64,000 nt of DNA. Source: Nitratireductor sp. XY-223 (GTDB taxonomy: Bacteria; Pseudomonadota; Alphaproteobacteria; Rhizobiales; Rhizobiaceae). Position 1 is the first letter of the stretch; each line of letters starts with the position of its first letter. The position numbers were made by a program, and so were the translations under genes. The stretch is taken from positions 1,302,001-1,366,000 of the forward strand of contig NZ_SPNT01000001.1 of assembly GCF_004959855.1 (NCBI RefSeq). The letters run 5' to 3'. Of the stretch, positions 1-9,223 are shown piece after piece. Below the pieces are notes generated by a model. It ran no database searches, was not told the origin of the DNA, and worked only from the letters and a program-made list of their open reading frames with translations.

Positions 1-1
1 C

Positions 2-505
2 CATCTGGTCGCCGCATTCCGTGCGACGCTTGAAGAGGTGCTCGAGGCCGACCTCGTCCTGCATGTGCGAGACATGTCCGATCCGGACAACCAGGCCCAT
101 TGCGCCGATGTCCTGCGCATTCTTAGCGAGCTTGGCGTCAACCGGCCGGGATCAAGTCCCACCGAAATCATAGAGGTGTGGAACAAGATCGATCTGCTGC
201 CGCAGACGGCGGTCGACGACATGATCGGCAAGTCGGCCTCATCGGATCGTGTTGCCGCTGTTTCAGCGGTGACGGGCAAGGGCATCGACGGGCTGCTCGC
301 CCTGATCGAGGAGACCCTGTCGGGTACGCTGCTCAGCGAAACCGTGGTGCTTCGCCCCAGGGAGCTGTCGCATATGGCGTGGCTCTACGACCATGCCAAT
401 GTGCTGGATCGCGACGACAAGGAGGACGGCAGTGTTGCGCTGGACCTGGAAATCACCCAGCACGAGATGGCCGAGTTCGAACGCCGCCGACGCGTTGCGT
501 CGTAA
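2..505 (+). CDS. hflX: GTPase HflX, C-terminal part (5' end outside window)
   Basis: C-terminal 167 codons of the ribosome-associated GTPase HflX, which in other bacteria splits stalled ribosomes. The reading frame is open from base 2 with an [13 protein letters not shown] stretch typical of the segment after the G3 box. The G4 motif NKID is at 182-193 and the G5-like SAVTGKG follows at about 263-283. The N-terminal HflX domain, P-loop and G3 box lie upstream of the window. The stop is TAA at 503-505. The gene is convergent with the GFA-type gene 18 bases away. No terminator is obvious. Confidence 0.9.
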   Translation, partial: HLVAAFRATLEEVLEADLVLHVRDMSDPDNQAHCADVLRILSELGVNRPGSSPTEIIEVWNKIDLLPQTAVDDMIGKSASSDRVAAVSAVTGKGIDGLLALIEETLSGTLLSETVVLRPRELSHMAWLYDHANVLDRDDKEDGSVALDLEITQHEMAEFERRRRVAS

Positions 506-523
506 CACACTGTAATCGCATAA

Positions 524-934
524 TTATTCACTATAAGACGGTTCGTACGCGCACGTCCTCGCGCCTTCGGGAATGACAACGCCCTGGAGCTTTCGCGACG
601 TCCAGATGTGGGTGGCGTCGGAAAGATCCGGCGGCGTGTCCAGCGTGCCGCCCTTGACGCTGACCCTGTCCGGCCAGTCGCGGCCGATATGCCAGAGACG
701 GGTGCCGCAGTCGGGGCAGAAATAGCAGTCGAGAACCCCGCCGGAATCGGTCGGCCTTGACCACGTTTTCGGCGATCCCCGCAGCAGTTCCACATCCGGC
801 CGGTGCATGAAGACTGAGATGCCGAACGCCGACGAAGACTGCCGCTGACACTCACGGCAGTGGCAGACATAGGTCTCAACGGGATTGCCGTTCAGCCTGA
901 AACGGATGGCGCCGCACTGGCATTGTCCGTCCAT
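524..934 (-). CDS. GFA/CENP-V family zinc-binding protein
   Basis: 136-residue protein of the GFA (glutathione-dependent formaldehyde-activating enzyme, CENP-V/Mss4-like) fold. The zinc ligands typical of the fold are visible: C5 and C7, then C24, C26 and C29, then C70, C73 and C76 (CYFCPDCGTRLW). Family members bind two zinc ions; formaldehyde activation is proven for very few, so the substrate is unknown. Length is normal for single-domain members. It lies alone between convergent hflX and the mazG gene on the same strand, 40 bases away. Confidence 0.85.
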   Translation of the reverse strand: MDGQCQCGAIRFRLNGNPVETYVCHCRECQRQSSSAFGISVFMHRPDVELLRGSPKTWSRPTDSGGVLDCYFCPDCGTRLWHIGRDWPDRVSVKGGTLDTPPDLSDATHIWTSRKLQGVVIPEGARTCAYEPSYSE

Positions 935-974
935 GATACCCGCGTCCTTACGCGCATTTGTTCAGGGCAGGGAC

Positions 975-1796
975 CTAGTCGTGCGCTTTGGCCTTGCCCC
1001 ACAGGTCTTCCATGCGATCGAGCGTGGCGGCATTGATGTCCTCACCAGCATCATCGAGCGCTTTCTCGATGAACGAAAACCGGCGGCGGAATTTCGAATT
1101 GGTTCCGCGCAATGCCATTTCCGGGTCGATATCGACATGGCGACCCAGATTGACGAGCGCAAATACAAGGTCGCCGAACTCGCTGCCGACCTTGTCCTTT
1201 TCACCGTGCGCCAGGGCCGCTTTCAGCTCGGCGATTTCCTCCTCGATCTTATCGAGCACCGGCGCGGCATCGCTCCAGTCAAAGCCGACCTTTGCGGCCT
1301 TCTGCTGCAGCTTGATCGCCTCGGAGAGCGCGGGCAGGGCGCGGGGCACACCGTCAAGCAGGCCCGCCTCGTCACTCGGGTCCTTGCCGTGTTTCAGGCG
1401 CCGTTGAGTGCGCTCGGCCTTCTCCAGCGCCTTGATCTCTTCCCATTGGATCTTGACCCCTTCGGGCGTGTCTGCGGAAGAGACCGCGAAGACGTGCGGA
1501 TGCCGTCGGATCATCTTGCGCGTGATGGCGTGAACGACATCGCCGAAATCAAATGCGCCGTCCTCCTCGGCCATGCGCGCGTGGAACACGACCTGCAGCA
1601 GCAGATCGCCAAGCTCGTCGCACAAATCGTCGAGGTCGTCGCGCTCGATTGCGTCCGCCACCTCGTAGGCTTCCTCGATCGTATAGGGCTTGATGGATTG
1701 AAAATCCTGCTCGACATCCCACGGGCAGCCAGATTGCGGATCGCGCAGCGCGGCCATGATTTCGATCAGGCGGTCGATATGTCGTGACGGTTCCAT
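975..1796 (-). CDS. mazG: Nucleoside triphosphate pyrophosphohydrolase MazG
   Basis: 273-residue MazG, which hydrolyses (d)NTPs to NMP and pyrophosphate. It has two all-alpha MazG domains. The first carries GCPWD at 23-27 and an EE..E..ELGD metal-binding set at about 41-63; the second spans roughly 150-240 with GEKDKVGSEFGDLVFALVNL. The frame extends 34 codons further upstream, but that extension is Cys/Arg-rich and not MazG-like. I start at the ATG giving MEPSRHIDR, just before the conserved domain. Length agrees with full-length bacterial MazG. Confidence 0.9.
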   Translation of the reverse strand: MEPSRHIDRLIEIMAALRDPQSGCPWDVEQDFQSIKPYTIEEAYEVADAIERDDLDDLCDELGDLLLQVVFHARMAEEDGAFDFGDVVHAITRKMIRRHPHVFAVSSADTPEGVKIQWEEIKALEKAERTQRRLKHGKDPSDEAGLLDGVPRALPALSEAIKLQQKAAKVGFDWSDAAPVLDKIEEEIAELKAALAHGEKDKVGSEFGDLVFALVNLGRHVDIDPEMALRGTNSKFRRRFSFIEKALDDAGEDINAATLDRMEDLWGKAKAHD

Positions 1797-1960
1797 GGCC
1801 GCATCTTTAACGGAACCGGATGCCGATGGACAGCGGTAAGAAAGGCACCGGCGACAATTCACGGTGCAGCAAACAAGCCCGGGCCGTTTTCGTGACAATC
1901 ACCACAGTCGTTTTCCTGATTATCCGGCACGATACGGAGATCGGGCAGGGAGGAACAACC

Positions 1961-2560
1961 ATGGTAACGCAATACTCCGAACTTCGATCGCACCTCAAAA
2001 CCGGCGATGTTGTGCTGTTTTCCGGCAAGGGCGGTCTCAGTGCCGGTATCAAATTCGCGACCGGATCCAAATGGTCGCATGTCGGCCTCGTCTACTTTCT
2101 TGAAGAGTACAATCTCATGGCGTTGTGGGAATCGACGACACTGTCGAAGTTCAAGGATATCGATACGGGCAAATACAACAAGGGCGTCCAGATCGTGCCC
2201 CTGAGCGAGCGCATCCGGACCTACGACGGCGAAGTCAATATCCGCCGTTTGAACAAAGCGTTGTCATCGGACCATCACGCGCAGCTCGTCGAGCTTCGCG
2301 AGCTCTACAAAGGCAAGCCGTATGAGCTCAATGAGATCGAGCTGATCAAGGCGGCTTTTGACGGTCCGTTCGGCGCGAACGAAGCGGACATTTCAAGTCT
2401 GTTCTGCAGCGAGCTTGTCGCCGATGCGTACCAGAAGCTCGGCATCCTGGACAAGACGCTGCCTGCGAATGAATACACGCCGTCGGATTTTTCCAGCGAT
2501 ACGGAAATAGATCTTCTAAGCGGATACGCTCTGGAGGAGGAGATCGCCGTGGCGGCCTAG
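1961..2560 (+). CDS. YiiX-like permuted NlpC/P60 (papain-fold) hydrolase
   Basis: 199-residue protein resembling the YiiX/LRAT-like permuted NlpC/P60 group: a WSHVGLV segment with candidate catalytic H40 precedes a SLFCSELVADAY segment with candidate nucleophile C149. In these permuted enzymes the His comes before the Cys. Some relatives are amidases or lipid acyltransferases; the substrate here is unknown. I chose ATG 1961, preceded by GGGAGGA, over an in-frame start at 1820. There is no signal peptide, so it is probably cytoplasmic. Monocistronic, convergent with the alpha/beta hydrolase. Confidence 0.7.
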   Translation: MVTQYSELRSHLKTGDVVLFSGKGGLSAGIKFATGSKWSHVGLVYFLEEYNLMALWESTTLSKFKDIDTGKYNKGVQIVPLSERIRTYDGEVNIRRLNKALSSDHHAQLVELRELYKGKPYELNEIELIKAAFDGPFGANEADISSLFCSELVADAYQKLGILDKTLPANEYTPSDFSSDTEIDLLSGYALEEEIAVAA

Positions 2561-2666
2561 ACAGCGCCGGCGGCCATGTTCAGGGCAACGGATCTCCTTA
2601 TCCAAAGATCGCATAAGATAGATTATGGAACTTATTGCTGTGCGCTGATATTGCGGTATTGGCGCC

Positions 2667-3635
2667 TCAGTGTTGCGACAACCAGTCGCCAAGGCGTTCC
2701 ATGACGCCCTCGTCGAGCACAATGCCGAAGTGATCAAGCCCGTCGATCACCTGGGCCTGCTTGCCCAGCTTCGCAAACAGCGGCACGAATGCATCGGCGT
2801 CCAGCGCCTCGTCATCGCTTCCGACAAGGACGAGCGACTCCTCCGGCAACCCGGCGATGTCGCTTTCAAAGTCACGGTTCAGCGCAAAATTCGTCATCAG
2901 CCGCCAGGAGTAGCCAAGCGTTTCGGTGCCGTCGCGATATGGTTCCGGCAGATTGAAACGGATTGTCTCCAGGCCGTCGAGGACATGAATGCCGACATTG
3001 TTCAGCATCGACAATCCGATGATGCGCGGCAACGATATGTGCGCCCAGCCGGAGTCCGTTTCCGGCATGGTCGGTGCATCGGGTCCGAGAAACGGTGCAA
3101 GGCCGAAGAAACAGAAAATCAAGGATCCGTATTCACCGGATGCGTAGCGCATGGCGAGCGCGCCGCCGGACGAATGACCGCCGATGCAGATCCTGGCGTC
3201 CGGGCTGTCCTGCAGGATCAGCGCCGCCACTTCGTCGATATCGTCCTCGAGCTGGTCGACATAGTCCACGTCACCGCGCCTGTCTCCAGAACCGTGATGG
3301 CCACGGACATTCGGCACGTAGACATCTGCCACGCCGTTCGAAGCCAGATGGTCGGCCAGCGGCGCAAGATAAGCGCCGTGGTAGCCGGATCCGTGCAACA
3401 GGATCACTTTCAGATTGCTGTCTGACGGATAATGCGCGAGTGAAAGCGCCTGCCCGTCGCGCGCCTCGAACGTCTGCAGCGGTCTTGGCTGGACGCCGGA
3501 ATCAGCGGATGGGAGCCGATCGAAATTGAGGCTCCTGGTGCTGCCGACACGCGGCCCGATCAACGTCAGTGAAAACGCGATGACCAGATAGATCACGGGT
3601 ATTGCCAGGATCGGTATCCAGAATTTCCGGTGCAT
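2667..3635 (-). CDS. Alpha/beta hydrolase with N-terminal membrane anchor
   Basis: 322-residue serine hydrolase of the lysophospholipase/monoacylglycerol lipase type. A hydrophobic segment at about 6-27 should act as an uncleaved anchor. The oxyanion-region motif LLHGSGYHG is at 79-87, the nucleophile elbow GHSSG centres on S155, and a late LDHFG His near residue 302 fits the triad. The active domain is predicted in the periplasm. Substrate cannot be read from sequence. It lies 18 bases downstream of the YbaK gene and may be its last cotranscribed partner. Confidence 0.75.
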   Translation of the reverse strand: MHRKFWIPILAIPVIYLVIAFSLTLIGPRVGSTRSLNFDRLPSADSGVQPRPLQTFEARDGQALSLAHYPSDSNLKVILLHGSGYHGAYLAPLADHLASNGVADVYVPNVRGHHGSGDRRGDVDYVDQLEDDIDEVAALILQDSPDARICIGGHSSGGALAMRYASGEYGSLIFCFFGLAPFLGPDAPTMPETDSGWAHISLPRIIGLSMLNNVGIHVLDGLETIRFNLPEPYRDGTETLGYSWRLMTNFALNRDFESDIAGLPEESLVLVGSDDEALDADAFVPLFAKLGKQAQVIDGLDHFGIVLDEGVMERLGDWLSQH

Positions 3636-3653
3636 GGCAAACGTCCCGCGCCG

Positions 3654-4151
3654 CTATTTCATGACAGTGATGATCTCGGCGTCGATTGCCGCGACCAGCG
3701 TATTGGGATCGACGGAAAAGACGCTGTCCGGGCGACCGGCGGCAGCCCATACGACGTCGTGCTTCAGCAATGTCTCGTCGACGCAGGTCCTGATCGGATT
3801 GATGTGGCCTATGGGTGCGACACCGCCGATGGCAAAGCCGGTCTCATTCCGGACCTTCCGGGTGTCGCATCGCTGCAGCTTCATGCCATAGCGGTCAGCC
3901 AGGTGATCGATATCCGCATTATTATTACCTGCTACAAGTAATAATATCAATTGGCCGTTTGCGGCGTCTTCGAAAACCAGCGATTTGACGATCTGACCGA
4001 CCTTGCAACCGCAGGCATCCGCAGCTTCCTGCGCAGTGCGCGTCGACTGATCCATGCGCCTGATCTCGATGTCGAGACCGAGTTCGTCGGCACTGTCGCG
4101 AACCCGGTCCATGCTTGAACGTTTCGATGTGTTCGCGTTCGCATCAGTCAC
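3654..4151 (-). CDS. YbaK/EbsC-type aminoacyl-tRNA deacylase
   Basis: 165-residue YbaK/ProX-domain protein, a family that hydrolyses mischarged tRNA such as Cys-tRNA(Pro) or Ala-tRNA(Pro). Visible family features are VGQIVKSLVF with the key Lys, LLLVAGNN, and the glycine-rich IGGVAPIGH loop. I start at GTG 4151, which follows a GGAG seven bases upstream and overlaps the stop of the MBL gene by eight bases; an ATG at 4112 and a TTG at 4175 are alternatives. A low-GC patch encoding three Asn codons lies inside the gene at about 3917-3950. Confidence 0.8.
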   Translation of the reverse strand: MTDANANTSKRSSMDRVRDSADELGLDIEIRRMDQSTRTAQEAADACGCKVGQIVKSLVFEDAANGQLILLLVAGNNNADIDHLADRYGMKLQRCDTRKVRNETGFAIGGVAPIGHINPIRTCVDETLLKHDVVWAAAGRPDSVFSVDPNTLVAAIDAEIITVMK

Positions 4152-4971
4152 CGGCAATCTCCAAAGTCTGTTCAAGAACCATCATGTCATAGGCCGGCTC
4201 CACGTGATCCGGCGTCTCACGCGCGACCGTGTCGTAGTCGAGCGGTATGTGCATATGGGTAAGCACGGCCTTCTTCGGCTTCAACCGCTCGATCCACTCC
4301 AGTGCCTCGCTGAGCGAAAGATGGCTTGGATGCGGTTTGTACTGCAACGCGTCGATGATCAGGACGTCGAGATCCCGGAGTTTCGGCGGTGTGGCGTCGG
4401 GAAAACCGCTGACGTCGCTGCAATAGGCGATATTGCCGACACGGAAGCCGAGGGATGTGATATCGCCGTGCAATTGCTCGAACGGGAGCAGGGTAATGTG
4501 TCCCCCCTCCCCGTCTATGACGATCGGATCTTCGGTGTTTTCAATGAGATATCCATCGACGATCGGCGGATAGTTGCTGCCGTTGGGCTTCTCGAAGCAG
4601 TAATCGAAGCCTTCGCGAAGACGTTGCATGGTCGGCGCATCGGCGTAGACCGGGATACGCTTGCGTTGCGCGTATACAAAGCCGCGCAGATCATCAATGC
4701 CGTGTATATGGTCGGCATGGGGGTGCGAATAGACTACGGCGTCGAGCCGTGTCGCACCGGCCGCGATCATCTGGGTACGGAAATCCGGACCGGTATCGAT
4801 GACAACGGAGGTGGTCTTGCCGTTGGCGTCCGTCTGCTCGATCAGCAGCGATGCCCGAAGCCGCCTGTTCTTCGGATTGGACGGATCGCAGGCGCCCCAG
4901 TCGCCCGTCACCCGCGGCACGCCGGGCGAGGAACCGCAGCCGAGAAGGGTGAAACGCTGGTTGACGATCAT
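4144..4971 (-). CDS. MBL-fold metallohydrolase (PhnP/Lip2-like)
   Basis: 275-residue metallo-beta-lactamase-fold hydrolase. HPHADH at residues 83-88 supplies the HxHxDH metal site; further His residues (HITLLPFEQLHGD, LTHMH) complete two metal positions. It resembles the phosphodiesterase branch that includes PhnP. In alphaproteobacteria this gene usually sits directly after tatD, as here. Its start ATG overlaps the tatD stop in an ATGA junction, which indicates translational coupling. The in-frame upstream extension is the shadow of tatD. Confidence 0.88.
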   Translation of the reverse strand: MIVNQRFTLLGCGSSPGVPRVTGDWGACDPSNPKNRRLRASLLIEQTDANGKTTSVVIDTGPDFRTQMIAAGATRLDAVVYSHPHADHIHGIDDLRGFVYAQRKRIPVYADAPTMQRLREGFDYCFEKPNGSNYPPIVDGYLIENTEDPIVIDGEGGHITLLPFEQLHGDITSLGFRVGNIAYCSDVSGFPDATPPKLRDLDVLIIDALQYKPHPSHLSLSEALEWIERLKPKKAVLTHMHIPLDYDTVARETPDHVEPAYDMMVLEQTLEIAGD

Positions 4972-5759
4972 GCGCCGGCTTCCGGTTTCGGCACCTTGGA
5001 AAAGAGCCGAAAGAAATTTTCGCTCGTTTCCCGCCAAAGCGCATCGGTCGGCATATCGAGCGTGTCGGCCAGCACCTGCGCGGTGTGAACGACATAGGAC
5101 GGCTCGTTGCGCTGCCCGCGATGCGGCGGCGGTGCGAGATATGGCGCGTCGGTTTCTACAAGAAGGCGGTCGACCGGCAGGCCCCTGGCGATCTCCCGCA
5201 ATTCGTCGGATCGCTTGAAGGTGAGGATGCCGGAGAAGGAAACGTAGCCGCCGAGCTCGATCCCCGTTTGCGCGAGCGCGGCTCCGGACGAGAAACAATG
5301 CAGGACAAAGGGGAAGCCGCCAGTGGCGCTTTCCTCCTTGAGAATGGCGATCATATCGGCGTCTGCGTCGCGGGCATGGATGACGAGGGGAAGCTGCGTC
5401 TCGCGCGCCGCGATGATGTGATTGCGCAGGCCGGTCGCCTGTGCCTCCCGCGGGGCGTTGTCGTAATAGTAGTCGAGACCCGCCTCGCCGACCGCGACGA
5501 CTTTTGGATGATCGCTCAGGCGCACCAGGTCATCCGGCGTGACGTCAAGCTCCTCATCGGCATTGTGCGGATGGGTTCCGACGGAACAATAGACATTGTC
5601 GTACCGTTCGGCGATGGCCCGGACGCGGTCGAAATTGGCGACCCGCGTGCAGATCGTCACCATGCGTTCGACACCCGCCGCCTGCGCCCGCTCCACGATG
5701 GCATCGCGCTCGGCATCGAAGTCCGGGAAATCCAGATGGCAGTGGCTGTCGACAAGCAT
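4968..5759 (-). CDS. tatD: TatD family metal-dependent hydrolase
   Basis: 263-residue TIM-barrel metallohydrolase of the TatD/YcfH type (reported 3'-5' exonuclease or D-tyrosyl-type DNase roles). DSHCHLDF at 4-11 gives the first two metal-binding His residues. Downstream GEAGLDYYY carries the metal-bridging Glu, LPLVIHARDAD and VLHCFSSG the later His residues, and VETDAPYLAPPPHRG the C-terminal Asp. The start is ATG 5759, immediately before the conserved barrel; the longer frame is antisense metG. It sits seven bases after metG and is coupled to the MBL gene. Confidence 0.92.
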   Translation of the reverse strand: MLVDSHCHLDFPDFDAERDAIVERAQAAGVERMVTICTRVANFDRVRAIAERYDNVYCSVGTHPHNADEELDVTPDDLVRLSDHPKVVAVGEAGLDYYYDNAPREAQATGLRNHIIAARETQLPLVIHARDADADMIAILKEESATGGFPFVLHCFSSGAALAQTGIELGGYVSFSGILTFKRSDELREIARGLPVDRLLVETDAPYLAPPPHRGQRNEPSYVVHTAQVLADTLDMPTDALWRETSENFFRLFSKVPKPEAGA

Positions 5760-5766
5760 GGCCCGG

Positions 5767-7317
5767 TTACTCTGACTGTTCCTGTTCCACGTAGCGCGGG
5801 AAGACCGGCTGCGGTTTGGGAAGCGCGTTGCCGGCCACGAGACGCCCTGCCCCGCCGAGTTGGTCGAAATCGCGTTCGCCCGCATCGACGGCAAGGACAT
5901 CGAGAAGCTCACCGGCAGATTGGGGTATGAAGGGCTGGCACAGGATCGCGACCTGCCGGATGATCTCCGCCGTCACGTAAAGGACCGTGCCCATGCGCTC
6001 CGGGTCGGTCTTCTTCAACGCCCACGGCTCCTGGCCGGCAAAGTATCGATTGGCCTCGGAGACCACGGCAAAGATCGAGGCGAGCGCGCTGTGGATGGCC
6101 TGCCGCTGCATGGCCGCGCGGGTCTCGCCCAGCAATGCGTCCGCGGCATCCAGAATGGCGCGGTCCGGATCGGATAGTTCACCGGGCTGCGGGACCCGGC
6201 CCTCGCAGTTCTTGGCAATCATCGACAAGGAGCGCTGGGCAAGGTTGCCGAGATCGTTGGCGAGGTCGGAGTTGATGCGGCCGACGATCGCCTCGTGGCT
6301 GTAGTTGCCGTCCTGGCCGAACGGCACCTCGCGCAGGAAAAAGTAGCGAACCTGGTCGAGCCCGTAGTGCTCGATCATCGAGAACGGGTCGACGACATTG
6401 CCGACCGACTTGGACATCTTCTCGCCGCGATTGAACAGGAAGCCGTGCGCGTAGACACGCTTGGGCAACTCGACGCCGGCCGACCAAAGGAACGCCGGCC
6501 AGTAGACCGAATGGAAGCGTATGATGTCCTTGCCGATGATGTGCACGGCCGGCCAGTAGGCCCAAAGCGGATTGTCAGTATCCGGATAACCGAGCGCGGT
6601 AATGTAGTTGGTCAACGCGTCGACCCAGACATACATGACATGGCCGTCCTCGTCCGGGACCCTGATTCCCCAGTCGAAGGTGGTGCGCGACACCGAAAGG
6701 TCCTTCAATCCGGATTTGACGAATGAGACGATCTCGTTTCTTCGCGCGTCCGGCCCGATAAAGTCGGGATGCTGCTCATAGTGCTCCAGAAGCCGGTCCT
6801 GATAGGCCGACAGGCGGAAGAAATAGCTTTCCTCTTCCACCCATTCAACGGGCGAGCCTTGCGGACCGTAGCGAACGCCGTCGTCGCGCAGTTCCGTTTC
6901 GCTTTCCTGGTAATAGGCCTCCTCGCGGACGGAATACCATCCGGCATAGGTGTCCTTGTAGATGTCGCCGGTGTCGACCATTTTCTGCCAGATCGCCTGG
7001 CTCGACAGGTGGTGACGCTCTTCGGAGGTGCGAATAAAATCATCGTTCGACGCATTCAGCTCTACGGCCATGCGCTGGAACTCGGCCGCGTTGCGGTCGG
7101 CAAACTCCTGAACGGGCAGGCCTTCCTTGCGGGCCGTCTGCAGCATCTTTTGACCGTGCTCGTCCGTTCCGGTCACGAAATAGACGTCCTTGCCGTCGTG
7201 GCGCTGGAAGCGCGCAAGCGCGTCGGTCGCGATGAGTTCATAGGCGTGGCCGATATGCGGCTTCCCGTTGGGATAGGAAATGGCCGTGGTGATGTAAAAG
7301 CGTTCGCGGTCGCTCAT
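5767..7317 (-). CDS. metG: Methionyl-tRNA synthetase
   Basis: 516-residue class I synthetase charging tRNA-Met. The HIGH motif is at 21-24 ([12 protein letters not shown]) and KMSKS at 300-304. The connective peptide has no CxxC zinc knuckle, and the C-terminal tRNA-binding EMAP domain of the E. coli enzyme is absent, so this is the short alphaproteobacterial form ending after the anticodon-binding helical domain. Position between holB and tatD is the conserved rhizobial arrangement. About 85 bases separate it from holB. Confidence 0.97.
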   Translation of the reverse strand: MSDRERFYITTAISYPNGKPHIGHAYELIATDALARFQRHDGKDVYFVTGTDEHGQKMLQTARKEGLPVQEFADRNAAEFQRMAVELNASNDDFIRTSEERHHLSSQAIWQKMVDTGDIYKDTYAGWYSVREEAYYQESETELRDDGVRYGPQGSPVEWVEEESYFFRLSAYQDRLLEHYEQHPDFIGPDARRNEIVSFVKSGLKDLSVSRTTFDWGIRVPDEDGHVMYVWVDALTNYITALGYPDTDNPLWAYWPAVHIIGKDIIRFHSVYWPAFLWSAGVELPKRVYAHGFLFNRGEKMSKSVGNVVDPFSMIEHYGLDQVRYFFLREVPFGQDGNYSHEAIVGRINSDLANDLGNLAQRSLSMIAKNCEGRVPQPGELSDPDRAILDAADALLGETRAAMQRQAIHSALASIFAVVSEANRYFAGQEPWALKKTDPERMGTVLYVTAEIIRQVAILCQPFIPQSAGELLDVLAVDAGERDFDQLGGAGRLVAGNALPKPQPVFPRYVEQEQSE

Positions 7318-7401
7318 TCGTCTCGTGTCATCTTTTCGGTTGTGGTGTAACCGTTTCGGCTACGGGTTCGCTGCCGTCATACGGCAAAATATTCGCGGTG
7401 G

Positions 7402-8442
7402 CTATGCCGCCGGCATTCGAAACAGCGAAGAAAAAACGGACAGGACCGTCTGCTTGCGGTCGAGATTGTAACCGTCCGCGATCGCCAGGTTTTCCTCCAG
7501 GGTGCCGGCCGTGGTCGCCCAGTGATTGGCCGCATGGAGGTTCTGCGTTGACGCTGCGCTGACCGCCATCGCCGATATCCTGTCCAGAACGTATCGGCAA
7601 AAGAAGGTGTAGGCCATTTCGCGGTCCCTTGCCGCAAGCGAATCCGCCAATGCGTGCATTTGCACGCGCGAAGCCCCCTCGCCTGCCTCCAGGATCTGTT
7701 CGAAGGTTTCCGCGATCTCAAGGCCGCCATAACGCAACAGCAGCAACGCGTTTGAAAGGCTGCCCCCGGCATTGTCGATGACGGCGTCGACCACGGCAGA
7801 GTCCTGATGCGCGGTCAGGCCAAGGTGATCGAGGCCTTTGCGCATGTTTTCCTCCGAAAGCGGCTCAAGGCGCACGGGCATGCATCGCGAGCGGATCGTC
7901 GGCAAAAGTTTGCCGGGCGCGTGCGACAGCACCAGGAAGAGCGTCTTCCTCGGCGGCTCCTCGAGGATTTTCAAAATCGCGTTCGCCGCCGAGCGGTTCA
8001 TGTCGTCCGCGGGATCGACGATCACGATGCGCCAGGCGCCTGTTCCCGATGTCTGGGACAGAAAGTGCCCTGCCCGGCGGACCTCGTCGACCGTTATCGC
8101 CGATTTCACGCGGCCGGTCTTGACGTCGAGCGGCCGCGCCAGGTGCATCAGGTTGTGGGAGGCCCCGCCGGCAATTTGCCGCAAAACCGGGGAGTCGGGA
8201 TCGGGGTCGTCAAGCGTCGGCGGCGCATTCCCGGCCTCGGGATGGGTCAGGATGTGATAGGCGAAACGATAGGCCAGCGTCGCCTTTCCGATGCCTTCCG
8301 GCCCCTCTAGGAGCAGCGCGTGATGCAGGTGTCCGGAGCGGTAGCTGCCGGCAAGGAACTCAGCCGTTGCCTCGTGTCCGAACAGGCGCGTGTTTTGCGC
8401 CGGCGGTATGGCACCGTCGAGGACACCGGTGTCGTTGCTCAT
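7402..8442 (-). CDS. holB: DNA polymerase III subunit delta'
   Basis: 346-residue clamp-loader subunit of the AAA+ type. A P-loop-like GPEGIGKAT is at 47-55. The helix ILKILEEPP is the usual sensor-1 neighbourhood, and TIRSRC is the arginine-finger SRC motif. It acts with delta and tau/gamma in loading the sliding clamp. The start overlaps the tmk stop by four bases (ATGA), so tmk and holB are translationally coupled, as in many bacteria. Confidence 0.93.
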   Translation of the reverse strand: MSNDTGVLDGAIPPAQNTRLFGHEATAEFLAGSYRSGHLHHALLLEGPEGIGKATLAYRFAYHILTHPEAGNAPPTLDDPDPDSPVLRQIAGGASHNLMHLARPLDVKTGRVKSAITVDEVRRAGHFLSQTSGTGAWRIVIVDPADDMNRSAANAILKILEEPPRKTLFLVLSHAPGKLLPTIRSRCMPVRLEPLSEENMRKGLDHLGLTAHQDSAVVDAVIDNAGGSLSNALLLLRYGGLEIAETFEQILEAGEGASRVQMHALADSLAARDREMAYTFFCRYVLDRISAMAVSAASTQNLHAANHWATTAGTLEENLAIADGYNLDRKQTVLSVFSSLFRMPAA

Positions 8443-9128
8443 GAGGGTTCTGCTTCCGCACGGTCGGTTCCGTTCGGTTCGGCGCCGTCGAGCAGTTCGA
8501 ATGCCAGTTTCTCGATTTCCTGCGCAATCGCGTCGGCCGGCTGGTTGCCGTCGACAATCTTGCAGCGTTGCGGCTCGCGTGCGGCAAGATCGAGAAACGC
8601 ATCCCGCCGCTTTTCCTGAACCGCTAGCGCTTCCTTTTCATAGCGGTCCGGCTTGGTTCCCCTGTCGTCGCTGCGCGCGCGGGCCCGTGACAGCCCGACC
8701 TCCGCCGGCAGGTCCAGTATGATCGTCAGGTCCGGCACCATTCCGTTGACGGCGATCCGCTCAAGTCCGTTGATGAACTCCGGCTCCAGCCCGCCGGTGA
8801 CGCCCTGGTAGACACGCGAGGAATCCATGAAGCGGTCGCACAGGACGATCTTGCCGGCATCGACGGCGGGCCGTATCAATTCCTCGACATGGTCGCTTCG
8901 CGCGGCGGCGAACAGGATGGCCTCCATGCGCACGCCGAACTCCTCGGCAGCGCCGGACAAAAGCACGTGACGAACCGCTTCGGCGCCGGGAGAGCCGCCG
9001 GGTTCACGCGTCATGACCACTTCGAATCCATGCGCCCTCAGTGCCTCGGCGAGATACTGGATTTGTGTCGACTTTCCAGCGCCTTCGCCGCCCTCGAATG
9101 TTATGAAATGTCCCTTCAAAGAAGCCAA
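8439..9128 (-). CDS. tmk: Thymidylate kinase
   Basis: 229-residue dTMP kinase. Walker [10 protein letters not shown] is at 13-21, the DRX motif appears as [12 protein letters not shown], and the LID region is [17 protein letters not shown]. It converts dTMP to dTDP in DNA precursor synthesis. Start ATG gives [13 protein letters not shown], the usual short leader before the P-loop. Coupled to holB by an ATGA overlap. The gap of about 95 bases to the upstream carboxypeptidase gene shows no clear terminator. Confidence 0.96.
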   Translation of the reverse strand: MASLKGHFITFEGGEGAGKSTQIQYLAEALRAHGFEVVMTREPGGSPGAEAVRHVLLSGAAEEFGVRMEAILFAAARSDHVEELIRPAVDAGKIVLCDRFMDSSRVYQGVTGGLEPEFINGLERIAVNGMVPDLTIILDLPAEVGLSRARARSDDRGTKPDRYEKEALAVQEKRRDAFLDLAAREPQRCKIVDGNQPADAIAQEIEKLAFELLDGAEPNGTDRAEAEPS

Positions 9129-9223
9129 TTCCTTGCCATTCCGGCACCGTTATTACGGGGCTTTTTCCCCTGCGTCCAGACAAACCGCGTTAAGGGGCGT
9201 TGTGCGCCAACGGGTATTCCAGG

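Noticed and set aside
3921-3945. Inverted repeat ATTATTA/TAATAAT
   Set aside because: It lies inside the YbaK coding sequence and results from three consecutive Asn codons plus neighbouring AT-rich codons; no T tract or regulatory position.
4054-5088. 344-codon plus-strand frame over the MBL and tatD genes
   Set aside because: Antisense to the metal-binding motifs of two conserved enzymes.
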